Translations under genes and position numbers: made by a program
Notes under the pieces: model-generated
What the model was told of the DNA's origin: nothing
The model's input: only the letters and a program-made list of their open reading frames with translations
The model's database searches: none
Shown here: positions 33,767 to 45,200 of the stretch, one piece after another
Layout of the letters: the number at the start of each line of letters is the position of its first letter
Position numbering within the stretch: position 1 is the first letter of the stretch
NCBI RefSeq assembly: GCF_000516985.1
Contig: NW_006917092.1
Location: 2,682,619 to 2,746,618 of the forward strand
Length of the DNA stretch: 64,000 nt
Direction of reading: 5' to 3'
From: Pestalotiopsis fici W106-1
Lineage: Eukaryota; Ascomycota; Sordariomycetes; Amphisphaeriales; Sporocadaceae

Positions 33767-36700
33767 ATGCCTACTGTAATGGATCAAGTGAAGAAGAAGG
33801 CCAAGGTCATTCGGACCGCAGATGAGAGCGAGACCTTTGAGGCCAACGTGACCATCCACGTAGATGGCCTGGTCGGTTCTGCTACCATATCTCCAAGTGG
33901 TCGCGATGTCGCTCTTGCATCGTAAGTGGCGTTGCGCCCCCATGTGCTTGCATCTCTGATTGACATTCATTCAGACCGGAAGGCCTTGCCATTATCGATT
34001 TGGACTCGCCTTACAACCCGCCTCGCAGGCTGAGCAGTCATGGCTCCCCGTGGCTGGTGGTCGACGTTCAATGGTCGCCATTTGCTGCGCGCGACTATTG
34101 GGTGGCCTCAACGGCTAATCATCGTTGTCTCATCTGGAATCTCAACCTCCGAGAAGATGCGGCGAATGGTGCCATCGAACACTCTTTGCAGGGCCACAGC
34201 AGAGCCATTACTGATGTCAACTTCTCTGCGCACCACCCTGACATCCTTGCCACATGCGCTGTAGATGGATACGTTCACACCTGGGATCTCAGGAAACCAA
34301 GAAAGCCTGCGCTGACGTTCTGTGATTGGTATGCTGGAGCCACACAAGTTAAGTACAATCGTCAAGATTCAAACATTCTTGCTTCGTCCCACGATCGGTG
34401 GCTGCACATATGGGACGAGAGAAAGACATCGAAGCCTCTGAAATCTATCAATGCTCATGCATCCAAGATTTACGGTCTGGACTGGAATCGGACACGTGAT
34501 AGCAGTGTCGCCACATGCTCTTTGGACAAAACTATCAAGCTCTGGGACTACAAGGTTTCTGATGATCCGGAGCGAGTTATGAGGACAGACTTCCCGGTTT
34601 GGCGCGCTCGACATACTCCTTTTGGATCAGGACTTCTGGCCATGCCACAGAACGATCCCGGCAACCTCTATCTTTACAACAGGGAGCGTCAAGAAAACGA
34701 AAATGCTGATTCTGCAGTTGATCCTGTCGCTGTCTTCCCAGGCCATGGAAGTTGCAAGGTCAAAGAGTTCCTCTGGCGGGTTCGTGGAGGGATTCATGAT
34801 GGAGTGGATCAACGCGACTTCCAATTGGTCTCCTGGGGCGAGGACAACGAACTGCGTCTTCACCAGTTGGATCCCGAATTGCTTGAACAGGTCGGCCACG
34901 TCAGGGGTGGACAAGCCCCTGGTAATTTGAAAGTCACCAGAAAAGGCGCTGCGTACAAGTCGTACCGATCGCTGGGGGACACTAGTCTTCGCGAGAGAAG
35001 AACCACCACCATGAGTAGCGGACCCCGTCCCGGTAGTGGAGGCGATCCCTATAGGCGCAGTGCACTTGGATTCGGGATTCACTCTACGGGACATCGTCCT
35101 GGCTCTACATCGTGGAGGGGACCTCCAATGAGGGCCAAGATGACCTCAGGCAAGTCCATTGATCGGAAGCCGGATCAACTCGGTTGGATGAAGGGCATTA
35201 CCATGAGCAAGAAGAAACGACCGCATATTGAGCCTCCGCAAAGAAAGGACTCCAAAGATTCAAGCATGTTTGGCTCAACCTATCATGATCATTGGGAAGA
35301 ACCAGAGACGCTCAACGAGGAGATTGTCCGCCTTGACAACCGACTTCCCAACGTGAATTGGGACAGTGTCGACATGAATACTCTCATTGTTGATGCTTCT
35401 CTCAAAGGTCCCTGGGGCCCAGAAGGTGAAACAATATACCTCAAAGTCAAGGTTGACGTGCCCCATGGCTACCCCAAGTCCAAGGCGCCAAAGTTCATCA
35501 TTGAGAAGACGGCACTGATGTCGGATCAAACTCACCAGAAGATCGAGGCAGAAGTCAATCAAGTTGCGTATCAATTTGCAAAGAAGAAGCGCAACTGTCT
35601 CGAAGTGGCTTTCAGTTATCTCCTCGGAGAGACTGATTTGTCCAGCAGTACATCATTCTTTAAAAATGTTCGAGACTTGGATGATGAACTCGATGCCATG
35701 GCTGATGAAAGCTCGAGCGAGGATGAGGATAACGATATACCTGCCGGGGGCTCGGCCAGCATGTCACAAGAGCTGACTGCTAGTACCGAACTCGATCGTG
35801 ATGCAGCACTTGCGCCTTTGAACATCGGAATTGTCCCCCCGGAGCCTCGCCTATGCGGTGCTCGGTGGTCAAATGACGGCCGATTAGTGTGTTTCTTTCC
35901 ATCTAGGGAAGAGAGGGCCAAAGCTTTGTTTCTCACGTCCACTGAAGCCGCCAAGGAAAAACCCAAAGGAGAGCCCACGTTTGCTGGCTTTGGAAGACTG
36001 CAGCAAGAGTCTCCGGAACCTCGACAGAGACATATTGATGGATCTTCTGTGGCGGATGAGCAATCTGATACAGAAGACGATGATTCCTCGAGTTCAAGTG
36101 ATTCCGAAAATACCTACATGCACAAGATCAGCATGTGGTACTTGCCAAACAAGCGATTCCGAAAGACCTTTAGTGGGAGCTACTCCATGCGCTCGAGTGG
36201 TGGTGGTACAGGCGTTGACACGGGGACTGGCACTGGCACCAGCAGGCGACGTAACGCACGGCCCCGGAATGTGATATCCGTTTATGATTTCCGTGATCTC
36301 TTACCATCACGTCAGGACCTTGCTCGAGAATATGCCATATTTGGAGACGGCCCAGAAGTGTGTTACCACAACGCCAGAGTTGCTGCAAAGTATGGCCGCC
36401 CTGATTTAGCACAGGTTTGGGAGTATGCTGCCTTGCTTCTCCGTAACGACGTGCCATTGGAGCTCCTGGACCCAGCACAACGTAAGGATTCGATCCTCGT
36501 TGTTGCCAAGAACATTGTCACTCGTTTCAAGGATCAGCGGTCGAAGAAACCAGGCAAGTCTCTCACAGGCAGGGTAAAATGGGGTCATCATCCACTCGGC
36601 AAAGATGTCATCAAGGACCTATTTGACCATTTCGAGGCAATGGCAGACATACAGATGCTCGCTATGCTGTCGTGCATATTTAGTGAAGCGGCAGCAGAGG

Positions 36701-38289
36701 ACAGCGTCGCGTATGCGGAATCCCGTCTTACACAGCCAGAAACACCACTGCCCATGAAAGCGCCGTCATTCTCGCTTGATTATTTCCCTACGGATGCGTC
36801 GTTGTGGCATACAAGTCCAGCCTACCAGAGCTATGCAACATCAGCTGTAACGACGCCGGGTACTGTACACACACCTTCGCGGATGCCAGGCTCATGGGGA
36901 TCTCAGGAGAATTACTGGCTCGGAGATCCTGGATCCAATTCTTACTCTTGTGGAGAGACGCCCCCCAACAGGACTCCCAAAGACACGCTGTCCGAGCATG
37001 ATGCCACACAGAGCCTGTCCACATCACCTGAAATCAGAAACTTGCGGCGTGGCAACAACTCCTTGGCACAGGGCTTTGCTTCCAGCTTCCCTCGGCCGTT
37101 TACGACAAGCACGGCCCCTTCCTCGCCGCCGACGCGCAAGCGGCCAAGCCCAGGAGAAAACTTCTTGGCCAACCTAACGCCAAATGTTACCTGGGGCGGT
37201 AATACGGTCATAGCTCCTGTTTCCGAGCCCACCACCACTCGCAATTCCATCTCAGATGATGGGCAGAAAAGAGACGAAGAACAACCACTTGTATGCACTT
37301 CTATTTATGTACAGATGGAAGACCAATCCCAGTTTGACGATGACGGTTGGCTCTCGGTTCCCCTACTGGAGCCTCCGCGCGCTGCTGTTTACGAACACTA
37401 CCGCCATACATATGCCGAGTTGTTGTTCATGTGGAGCCTACCTCTTCCTCGGCTCGAAATACTGAAATTCAATGTCTTGAAGACATCCACGCAGGCGAAC
37501 AACTCGTCCCAGCTGGGTGCTCTCGACCATGACAGCTTTCATGATTTCCAGAGTAATGACAACTTGAGCCACACTACCCTTACTCTGACTCAAAATGGAA
37601 GCAAATCACCCATTGCGCTTGGAAAGAAGGAGCACCTTCAATCGATTGTCAACTCGAGTCGCGGCCTCGACGTAGTGGGGCTATGCCGTATTCACGAAAC
37701 ACACCTCGAGCCTGTCAAGTCAATCTATGCTAATGCAACTTCAGGAGGAGCAGCAGGGACTTGCGAACGCTGCAAACGTACACAATTGCAGCTCAACTGC
37801 GTCTATTGCCGCGAGCCTCTTGACGCAATGTATGTTGCTTGTTTCGGATGTGGCTGTGCGATGCACGACTCCTGCCTGGACGAGTGGCATTCCTTTGGCG
37901 AAATGGAATGTCCAGCTGGAGACGAATGCAATTGCGTCGAACAAGCATTCAGTGGCCAAGTGGAATCCTGGGCCGTGCTACAAGGTGCACTCCGGCAAGG
38001 CAAAGTTCACCTGCAGCGCCCCTCGGATGAGAGTGTACCTAGAACTCCAAACGGGCAGAAAACGGACTTTTCTGAAAAGAGCGACTGGGAGAGTATAGCA
38101 AGTGGGTCTCAATTACCGGCTGCCGATGCTCAAGGCAAACCTGTCCTTGTGGGTGATGGCCAGCTGCCTTTGAGCGCTGCCAGAATCAGCCTCGGTAACC
38201 GTCTGAGAAAGTCGGCGGGGACTTGGGGCAGCACGGCCAGTCTAAGGAAGAAGTCCGGAAGTGTATCATCAACATTAGGAAGAAAATAG
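33767..38289 (+). CDS. MTC5: SEA / GATOR2 complex subunit Mtc5 (WDR59 homologue)
   Basis: Predicted 1489 aa. Exons 33767-33921 and 33975-38289 (intron GTAAGT..TCAG). The protein regulates TORC1 at the vacuole as part of the SEACAT/GATOR2 coat-like complex. The domain order fits WDR59. An N-terminal WD40 propeller (about 55-340) has repeats such as LQGHSRAITDVNFSAHHPD and KSINAHASKIYGLDWN. A basic linker comes next, followed by an RWD domain (about 494-600, with VDVPHGYPKSKAPKFIIEK). A long region with acidic and Ser-rich patches leads into an alpha-helical segment. A C-terminal zinc-binding RING-like domain (about 1313-1381) has CERCKRTQLQLNCVYC and FGCGCAMHDSCLDEWHS. The start was chosen as the first ATG in frame after a stop. 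No frame break is seen over 4.3 kb. Confidence 0.95.
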
Positions 38290-39243
38290 GGCAGCTTCTC
38301 ATGAGGGTGTGTCATTTCCGTGAATTGAATTGTATCATAGGAGCGCACGATGGCTTGGCACGAGTTGAAAGCCTATGTACGTATATTATTGATCTATAAT
38401 TTGCTCATGGAAGTAAGAAGATAATGCACAGCGTTTTGTTTTGAATATAGTGTGTGTACCATGTTATGAGAGTACTGCCATATGGAGATAACTTTTGACC
38501 TTGAACACAGCCTTTACAGGTCGCTTGGTGTTACATTCTGTTCGCAAAGTGACCATGGGCTTACGACCAGCCGTCAGTAAAGGAGATGTGACTGTTTTTG
38601 AGAATTATAATAGCTTCTTCGCATAAGCGGCAAAAAGTCTCTTATCTTTATAGTAAAACAGTCTGATGACCCGAGCTGGAACATGGATCAGTCTCAACGA
38701 AATACAACCTAAAGAAGTTCGAGACAACGACGACTTCGCCATCAACTATTCGTATGAGAGCTATTCTAGCAAACAGTACGACTTTGAGTAACAAGAATCC
38801 ACAGAGCCTACTCAGGCTACCAAGATGAATTCAAAGAAATAAGAAAGATAGACGGGAAAAAAAAGAAAAAGAAAAAGAAGCGTAGAGCACAGAATCTCGC
38901 TTGCTGATCAAATGTTTCCGTGCCAACTTAATGTCGTGGACCTCTGATGGCATTGTTCATCATTAAAACCATTCCTTCCAAGTATCAATCCAATGAATCC
39001 ATGTTTTACCATGGCAGTGCTGTATTGCCTCTAGTCATCAATGTCAAGGCACTATTTCTTCTTCTGAATCGATGTCATGGATTCGCGACCAGGATGGAGA
39101 GTATAGTGAGTCCCGACCAAGACTTTCTCATTCCCGACATTACTCCCCTTACAGCTTGGTATGTCCTCCAGAAGCGTCATACTCAGCACCCAACATGAAA
39201 GCTGGTAAACTAATCATTTGAGGTTCTCAGCCGTCGCTTCCGC
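38290..39243. other. convergent 3' spacer
   Basis: Between the MTC5 and NLR stop codons. It contains an A/G-rich tract near 38,855-38,882 and no gene. Confidence 0.55.
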
Positions 39244-42200
39244 TCATGTGTGGCTTCCAAGCCAAGATTTTAATCTCTCAGACTTGGTTCTGGGTACACC
39301 TGCCCTAGTCTTCAAAAGAGCAACTATAGAGTCGTGTCCGGAGTGCTTCGCAGTTTGGAGCGCATTGCGTCCTCTATAGTTTCGTATTTTCCAATCTGCG
39401 CCGTACCTCAGCAGTGTTTCAACAATATCAACATAATTCGATTCGCAAGCTCGATTGAGACATGTATTTCCATCGGCATCTTGCACTGTGGGGTCGGCGT
39501 GATAGTCAAGAAGCATCTTGACGAGGCGCACATTGTTGTTGGTTACAGCCCATGAAATGGCAGTTTTACCATGAATATCAATCGCATTGACGCAACTGAT
39601 TCCCGCTGTGAGAAGAACTTCGACCACGGCTTCCAAAGGGGGCACAAAACTTGACTTCTTTTCGATAACCCATATGAGTGGGGTCTGCCCGTTGTTGTCC
39701 TTGATAGATGGGTCAGCCCCTCTGTCGAGAAGTAGCTTGACTTTATCGACATCGCCTGGCCATGCAGCTCGGTGCAATGGTGTTTTCCCATCTTTATCTA
39801 CGGCATGTATATTGGCACCGCTTTCGATGAGCAGTTTGACTTCATCGACATCGCCATGAATCGTAGTGTAGTCCAATGGTGTTTCTCCGCTGATATCCGT
39901 GGCATTCGGGTCAGCGCCGCGTTTGAGAAGCAAACTGAATATTTCGATACTTTTCGACAATAAGGCTTGGTGTAACGGTTGCATCCCGTCTTCATCTTTA
40001 GCCTGCACATCAGCCATCTTCTCAAGAAGAAGATAAACTACCTGGATGTGACCGTTGAATGAAGCAACATGGAGTGGAGTGCGACCCTCATTGGTCGTAC
40101 AATTGACGTTGGCACCCCCTTCGACGAGTAGCCTGGCTATCTCCAACCAACCATGCTGTGAAGCAACGTGTAGAGGTGTTACCTGATAGTCGTTGGCAAG
40201 ATCTGGATTGGCCCCTCGCTCGAGAAGCAGCCTGACTGTATTGATATATCCTTTCCACGACGCAGAAAATAGCAAAGTCGACCCGCGAATCCTTGTGTCT
40301 GGATCAAAGCTTGCGTCTAAATGACGCGCAAGATCTGCCATGCTAGCCAAGTCGTCTTTGAACGCGCTCTGGTATCCTGGTACGTCCAGTGGCTCATGCA
40401 AAGGCACCGGACCTGGTGCGAGCTCGTGCTCGTCAGTTGTGTAGATATTCTCTAGCTCAAGATGCTGTCGAGTCATTTTAGGACCTGTGCTAGCTACCAG
40501 GGCTCGCTTACGATTGTCAGCTTCCGTAGCGATATGGTCTCGGACATCTCTCAGCTCTGTATAGATATCTGCAGCCTCATCGCTAGATATGCCATACAGT
40601 TTCACTGCGACTGTTTCGGCCGATTGTAGACATTCTTCTGATGTGTTCAAGTCGCCAGCCTTTTGTGAGCACCTTGCTAACCCACGAAGTAGTGGTAAGA
40701 GAGCTTCGTCACAATCGGGTACTTGCGTCGTTCTGAGGTACTTGATTGCACCCTCGAAGAGCTTTGAGGCAACACTATAGTCACCGCACGAGAACAGCAA
40801 GGGCGCTAGGCGCGAGCATATGTTATAGTACTGCTTGGCATATACTCCATTCGGTGCCTCCAATTGCTCTCCTGGAACGTCGACGTCGAGCATCTTGAGA
40901 CAGCGAGTTGACATGGGATGGAATTTGCGCGATACATCAAATGTTTCCGACTCCCGTGATTTTCCCTTTCTGCATTGTTGATCTGGTTAATATCTTTGTT
41001 GAGAAAAGGAGCCTCGAGTGACAACACTAACCTTTGATGCTCTGTCTTCGATTGCAAGTAAGTTGTGAGCGATTGAAGAGCTAAAACAACCCATTGCGTT
41101 CGTTGGTCGCCAATAGTGGCATATCTCCATTGGCAGACAGATCCATGCAACGAGAAGCTCAACAGTGACTGGTCGGTAGCATGCTTCTTTTTGGCAAGGA
41201 ATACCTCATGCAGCTTTTTGATAGCTAAACCAAGTTTTATCTCATCTTTGAAGAGCTCTTCAAGCCTGTTCCAGGGTTCTTGGATTCTCGTTGCATCTCC
41301 CGTCTTTTCGATAATCAAATTCTGCAAAAATTCGATGGGGATTTCCCAGGGTCCATAAATGGAGCACAGGGTGAGCAAATCGCCAGCCACACTGTCCTTG
41401 GCCACAAGGTTCGCGTATAGTGTATCAAATACGTCGAAGAATGTATGGCGCTTCTCCCAGTTCCAAATCAGAGGATCTATGGTACTCAGTTGCTTATACT
41501 TGGTTTCGAATATTGAGGGAGGCATGGTATCTGGTCGGACGATACCCTCGTGGATCAGATTGCCAGCCAATTCGAGGCCCAAGGCATAACCATTGAGAAT
41601 CCCAGCTGCATCTCTCGCCCATTGTTTCACTTTAGTGTATTAGCTTTTGTCAAAAAACGACGAAAGGTTCTGTGAACAAGAGGCTTGTTCAACGCGTTGA
41701 GTACTCACAATTTTCATCCTGCACTTCTATAGTACCCAGTGCACGCCAAAGTATCAATGAGCTGGCAGGACCTATGCCGAGGTGCTCGACGGAGACTTGT
41801 GAGAGCCTACAAGCCTTCGCTGCATTCGGACTTGTTGAAGTGATGCATATGGCCCCAGATGCAGACAGCAGATTATCAAATGGCTGAAACAAACTTCTAG
41901 ATGTTATGGGATTATCCATGCCATCGATGATGACTAGCCATTTGCGAGATCTAAGATTCCTCAACCATTCAAGAACAACTGACTGGTCCGAGATATGGGA
42001 ACTATTCTGATGGAATTGGGGATACCTCAGGTGTATACGTTCTGCGCCTTGAGAGAATGATTGACTGACGGTCTGGTCCGAGGCGGCATCAATCCATACA
42101 ATAGCTGATAGCTTGTCTTGCTCTCGAGAAACATATTCTCGAGCCAATTGGGTTTTACCAGATCCGGAGATGCCGCAGAGGACAATACCTCTCCGGCTTT

Positions 42201-43331
42201 CGGCACTCTGTAGCAATTGTGTCATGCCAGTCAATTCAGCCTCACGCCCAAAGAATCGATCTGTCTGCGATGGCAAGTCACACAGAATCTCACAGCCTAC
42301 GATGAGGCCCGACATGGCTATTAAAGCTCGTCAATTTTGACAGTGGTGATTGATTATTGGACAGACTGACCAGCGGCTAATGGTGCCTCTTCCCCTTGCC
42401 CAATCTTCATCAGGATTGCTTTGGCGTAGCAAGCTGCCATGGCTGCCGCGTATGGTTGCCACTGCTTATTCTTGTGGCTGTCGCCATAGTCACACACACC
42501 TCGAATAACACCCACAGGCAGGCTGGACAATATACCGGCAGCCTCCATCTCCAAGCCAATGATACCGTACTGGTCTCTCAGACGATCGCGCTCGCGAGAA
42601 TTCTTCATGAGCTTGTCTCCGGAGCCTATCGGTCCGTACCAGACGCGAGTGCGCTTGCTATCGGGGCGCTTCGCCCGGTGCACTTCATGACCAGTGCCGT
42701 CTTGACCAATGCTGTAGAGTTTGTCTTCGTCTTGTCCAGGATCGCGAAAAGTTTGATCCTTTGAGAATTCAAAGGAATGCTCTTCGTCTTGCATAGCTTC
42801 GTAGAAAGGAAGAAAGAGCCTGCTATCATTCGGCGCATTGATCTTGATTGCACCAATAGCAGACCTGATAACCTGCTCTGTTTTGGCAAGTACGCGACCT
42901 CCGTCAAGTAGCTCGAACCCGGCCTCTGTCGTTTTGCCCAAGTCGTACGATACCAATCCGGCACTGTCACCTTTGGGCAGCGCAACGAGGACATCGCCAA
43001 GGCGAATATCAACGGGCGGGTTTCTCGAGTGGTTCGGAAGACCCGCAGCGACGCCAACAAGCAGGCCAAACCATAGGTTGCGGAAGTAACTCTTTGTTTG
43101 ACTCGCAAGAGCTGCTGCAGATCCGGTCCCGTAATTTTGGCCAGCTGGGAATGTCGCGATAATGACATTTCGACCATTGATATCGCCAGCATGGAAGACA
43201 TAATCGTCACCACGATCGAGAGAGAATTCGCCGTCGTGCCTGTGGTCGAGCATATGCAGGGCAGCCTGAGCCTCGATCTCGAGGACTGCGATCAAGGCGA
43301 TCCTATAGTCGAGTGGATTGAGTCTGACCAT
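39244..43331 (-). CDS. NLR-type receptor: PNP/UDP phosphorylase-like, NB-ARC, TPR-like, ankyrin repeats
   Basis: Predicted 1297 aa. Exons 42371-43331, 41709-42317, 41032-41629, 39244-40969; each junction restores one frame. Residues 1-315 form a nucleoside phosphorylase-like domain with FPAGQNYGTGSAAALA, DIRLGDVLVALP, GPIGSGDKLMKN (233-244), GLEMEAAG (EMEAAG 261-266) and CDYGDSHKNK (280-289), so the substrate pocket looks intact. Residues about 322-560 are the STAND NTPase: RFFGREAELTGM, Walker A GISGSGKT (369-376) and Walker B LVIID (448-452). A helical, TPR-like linker follows (about 750-865). About ten ankyrin repeats (951-1285) close the protein, e.g. TPLHVASQHGWLEIARLLVE. Fungal proteins of this plan act in non-self recognition and incompatibility; the trigger here is unknown. 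The acceptors CTAAAG and ATGCAG were chosen because only they keep frame. Confidence 0.92.
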
Positions 43332-44033
43332 CTTGTACAGAATGAATCCAACATCCGACTAGGGTCAGTTGTACGCGAAACGAGCAATGTTAGCGATGGA
43401 CTTTGAAAAGAGGCATCAGTCAGACGACACGAGAGATGTTTACCCCGCTTGCACTCAAGGCCACAGCCTCATCTTGTAGCTGATACTGTTGCGGTCACAT
43501 GATTAGCCGCATATAATGTTTAATGCACGATTATGATTCGTTGTTATCGAACCAATAAAAGCGTCGCGAGGCCTGGATCGCTGTCAGAAGAAGGCCTGAT
43601 AATCGTTTGGCTCCGTCCACTCTTTACTCTTCACGAAAACCTGTAGGAGAGGCAATGCAACAAGTTCCAGTTCGAGCATAAGTCAATTGTTCAAAGGCGC
43701 AATGGCCCTGTGTCTGTAATGAGGTAAGCTCAAGGCACTCTGCGAAGTGTAAGCGAGTTTATCCAATGCCCACTATTATACCTTCTTATCAAAGTTGATC
43801 TTGAAACTGATACCACCTTTATGCTTCAAAGGTCTTAATGGTCGTATGTGAGGCTTCTTCTTGTGCGCCGACATGCTGTATTTCCAATTCCCTGGACTGG
43901 TGGGCTATTTATAAGAAACATATTCTCCCAGTATGCCTTGGCCCTGCCTGGATGCTTGGGTATATACCTGGCCTGGTAGTTATAGAGATCCAGGAGCCGT
44001 TTCAAAATCACCTGGAGTTCTGATTGCTTATAA
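43332..44033. other. NLR 5' flank
   Basis: Promoter side of the NLR. No gene or repeat was identified. Confidence 0.45.
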
Positions 44034-44555
44034 TACATCCAATTAAGATCCTGTATCTTCTCGACGACCTTGCAAGATTATGCACTTAAAAATCAACCCC
44101 AGGTTACCATTTGGGCAGAAGTTGGCTTGTCATTCTTGGCGATTGCTGGTAGATTCTGCTCACGTTTCCTTGGCTAAAACTCCACTGTGTATGATGCTCT
44201 TGCCATTCTCGCCTTTATACAGACATTGGTTTTTAGTGTTCTTGGTTATCGAACTCATCTTTTTCACCTCACTCTAAAGTACGAATCTGTCCATGCTGCC
44301 ATTCTTCTGGCACCTCGGTTCGCTCGTAGATCGATTACAGTTGTCCAGTCTGCAGTACTACTCTTTAAGGTGGCAAGTTTCGCAATGGTCATTGGCGTTG
44401 AAGATTACCAGTGTCTCGATGAAACACAATTGGGATATTGCAGTATTGCGCCAGCGATAAAAACGACACAAGCGATAGTAAAGCCGATTGTGCACTGGAT
44501 ATCATCTTTGGCCTCCTTAATATGCGATATTCCATTATTGCTTCAGCCTCTTTGA
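44034..44555 (+). pseudogene. decayed multi-span membrane protein
   Basis: One reading frame from 44034 to 44555 encodes hydrophobic spans on both sides of an in-frame TAA at 44175-44177. Upstream is VTIWAEVGLSFLAIAGRF, which looks like a first span flanked by polar residues. Downstream is YDALAILAFIQTLVFSVLGY, a third span around SAVLLFKVASFAMVIG, a Cys-containing loop (YQCLDETQLGYC) and a last hydrophobic segment. No ATG opens the frame and no GT-AG pair I tried removes the stop while keeping frame. The family is uncertain; I considered fungal rhodopsin-like and four-span membrane families. It could instead be one exon of an unannotated gene. Confidence 0.35.
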
Positions 44556-45200
44556 TACTCGCGATAGGATATTACCTTTATTCTGACAGTTTGGAGAACT
44601 TGCTTTGAACCTCAAGACTCTGATTGGGTGAGAGTATTCCTGATTACAGCATGTTCTTGCATTTCATAGTTATCAAAGTCATTGCTCTTGTTAAAGTAAA
44701 TAATTAAATAAGCCTCAGCTGGACAAAGCAACGAGATGGGATGTGATTTGTCTCTTATGTGTGGCTTTTCTGCACTTGGGGTCGCTGTGGGCATGTCAAG
44801 CCGTCTGATTCACTCGCTTTACTTGTCCAAAGACTTCTGAAATTCCGGTCTGCTTGAGATCCTGCTTAACGTTGAATGGACACATCTACGCAAGCCCCTG
44901 AAACGACCCCCAGGGGGCAAATCCACTGGAATAATCAGTCGAATAATCATTCGGATAACCAGCACCCACACCACGATTATTACAATTGGGGGCCAATGGC
45001 GCGCAACCTTCACAAACGGTAACACAACAAACGTACTAGCGCTGCAACCCCCCCGGGTACTTTCGATTGACTTCATCACATACACGGAATTGCACGCACA
45101 CCTGATCACATCATCACTCGCGTGCATTCACATCGACACTTGGATTCAACCCATACAGTCGGTCGAGAATGCTCGCGAGAAACCGGGCTTGACATCAATC
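44556..45200. other. intergenic, 5' flank of the F-box gene
   Basis: No gene seen. Short repeated TAATCA/GAATAATCA words occur near 44,930-44,960. Confidence 0.45.

Noticed and set aside
44149..44222. Possible GT-AG intron that would remove the TAA in the membrane-protein relic
   Set aside because: After joining, the frame meets a TAG four codons later, so it does not rescue the gene.
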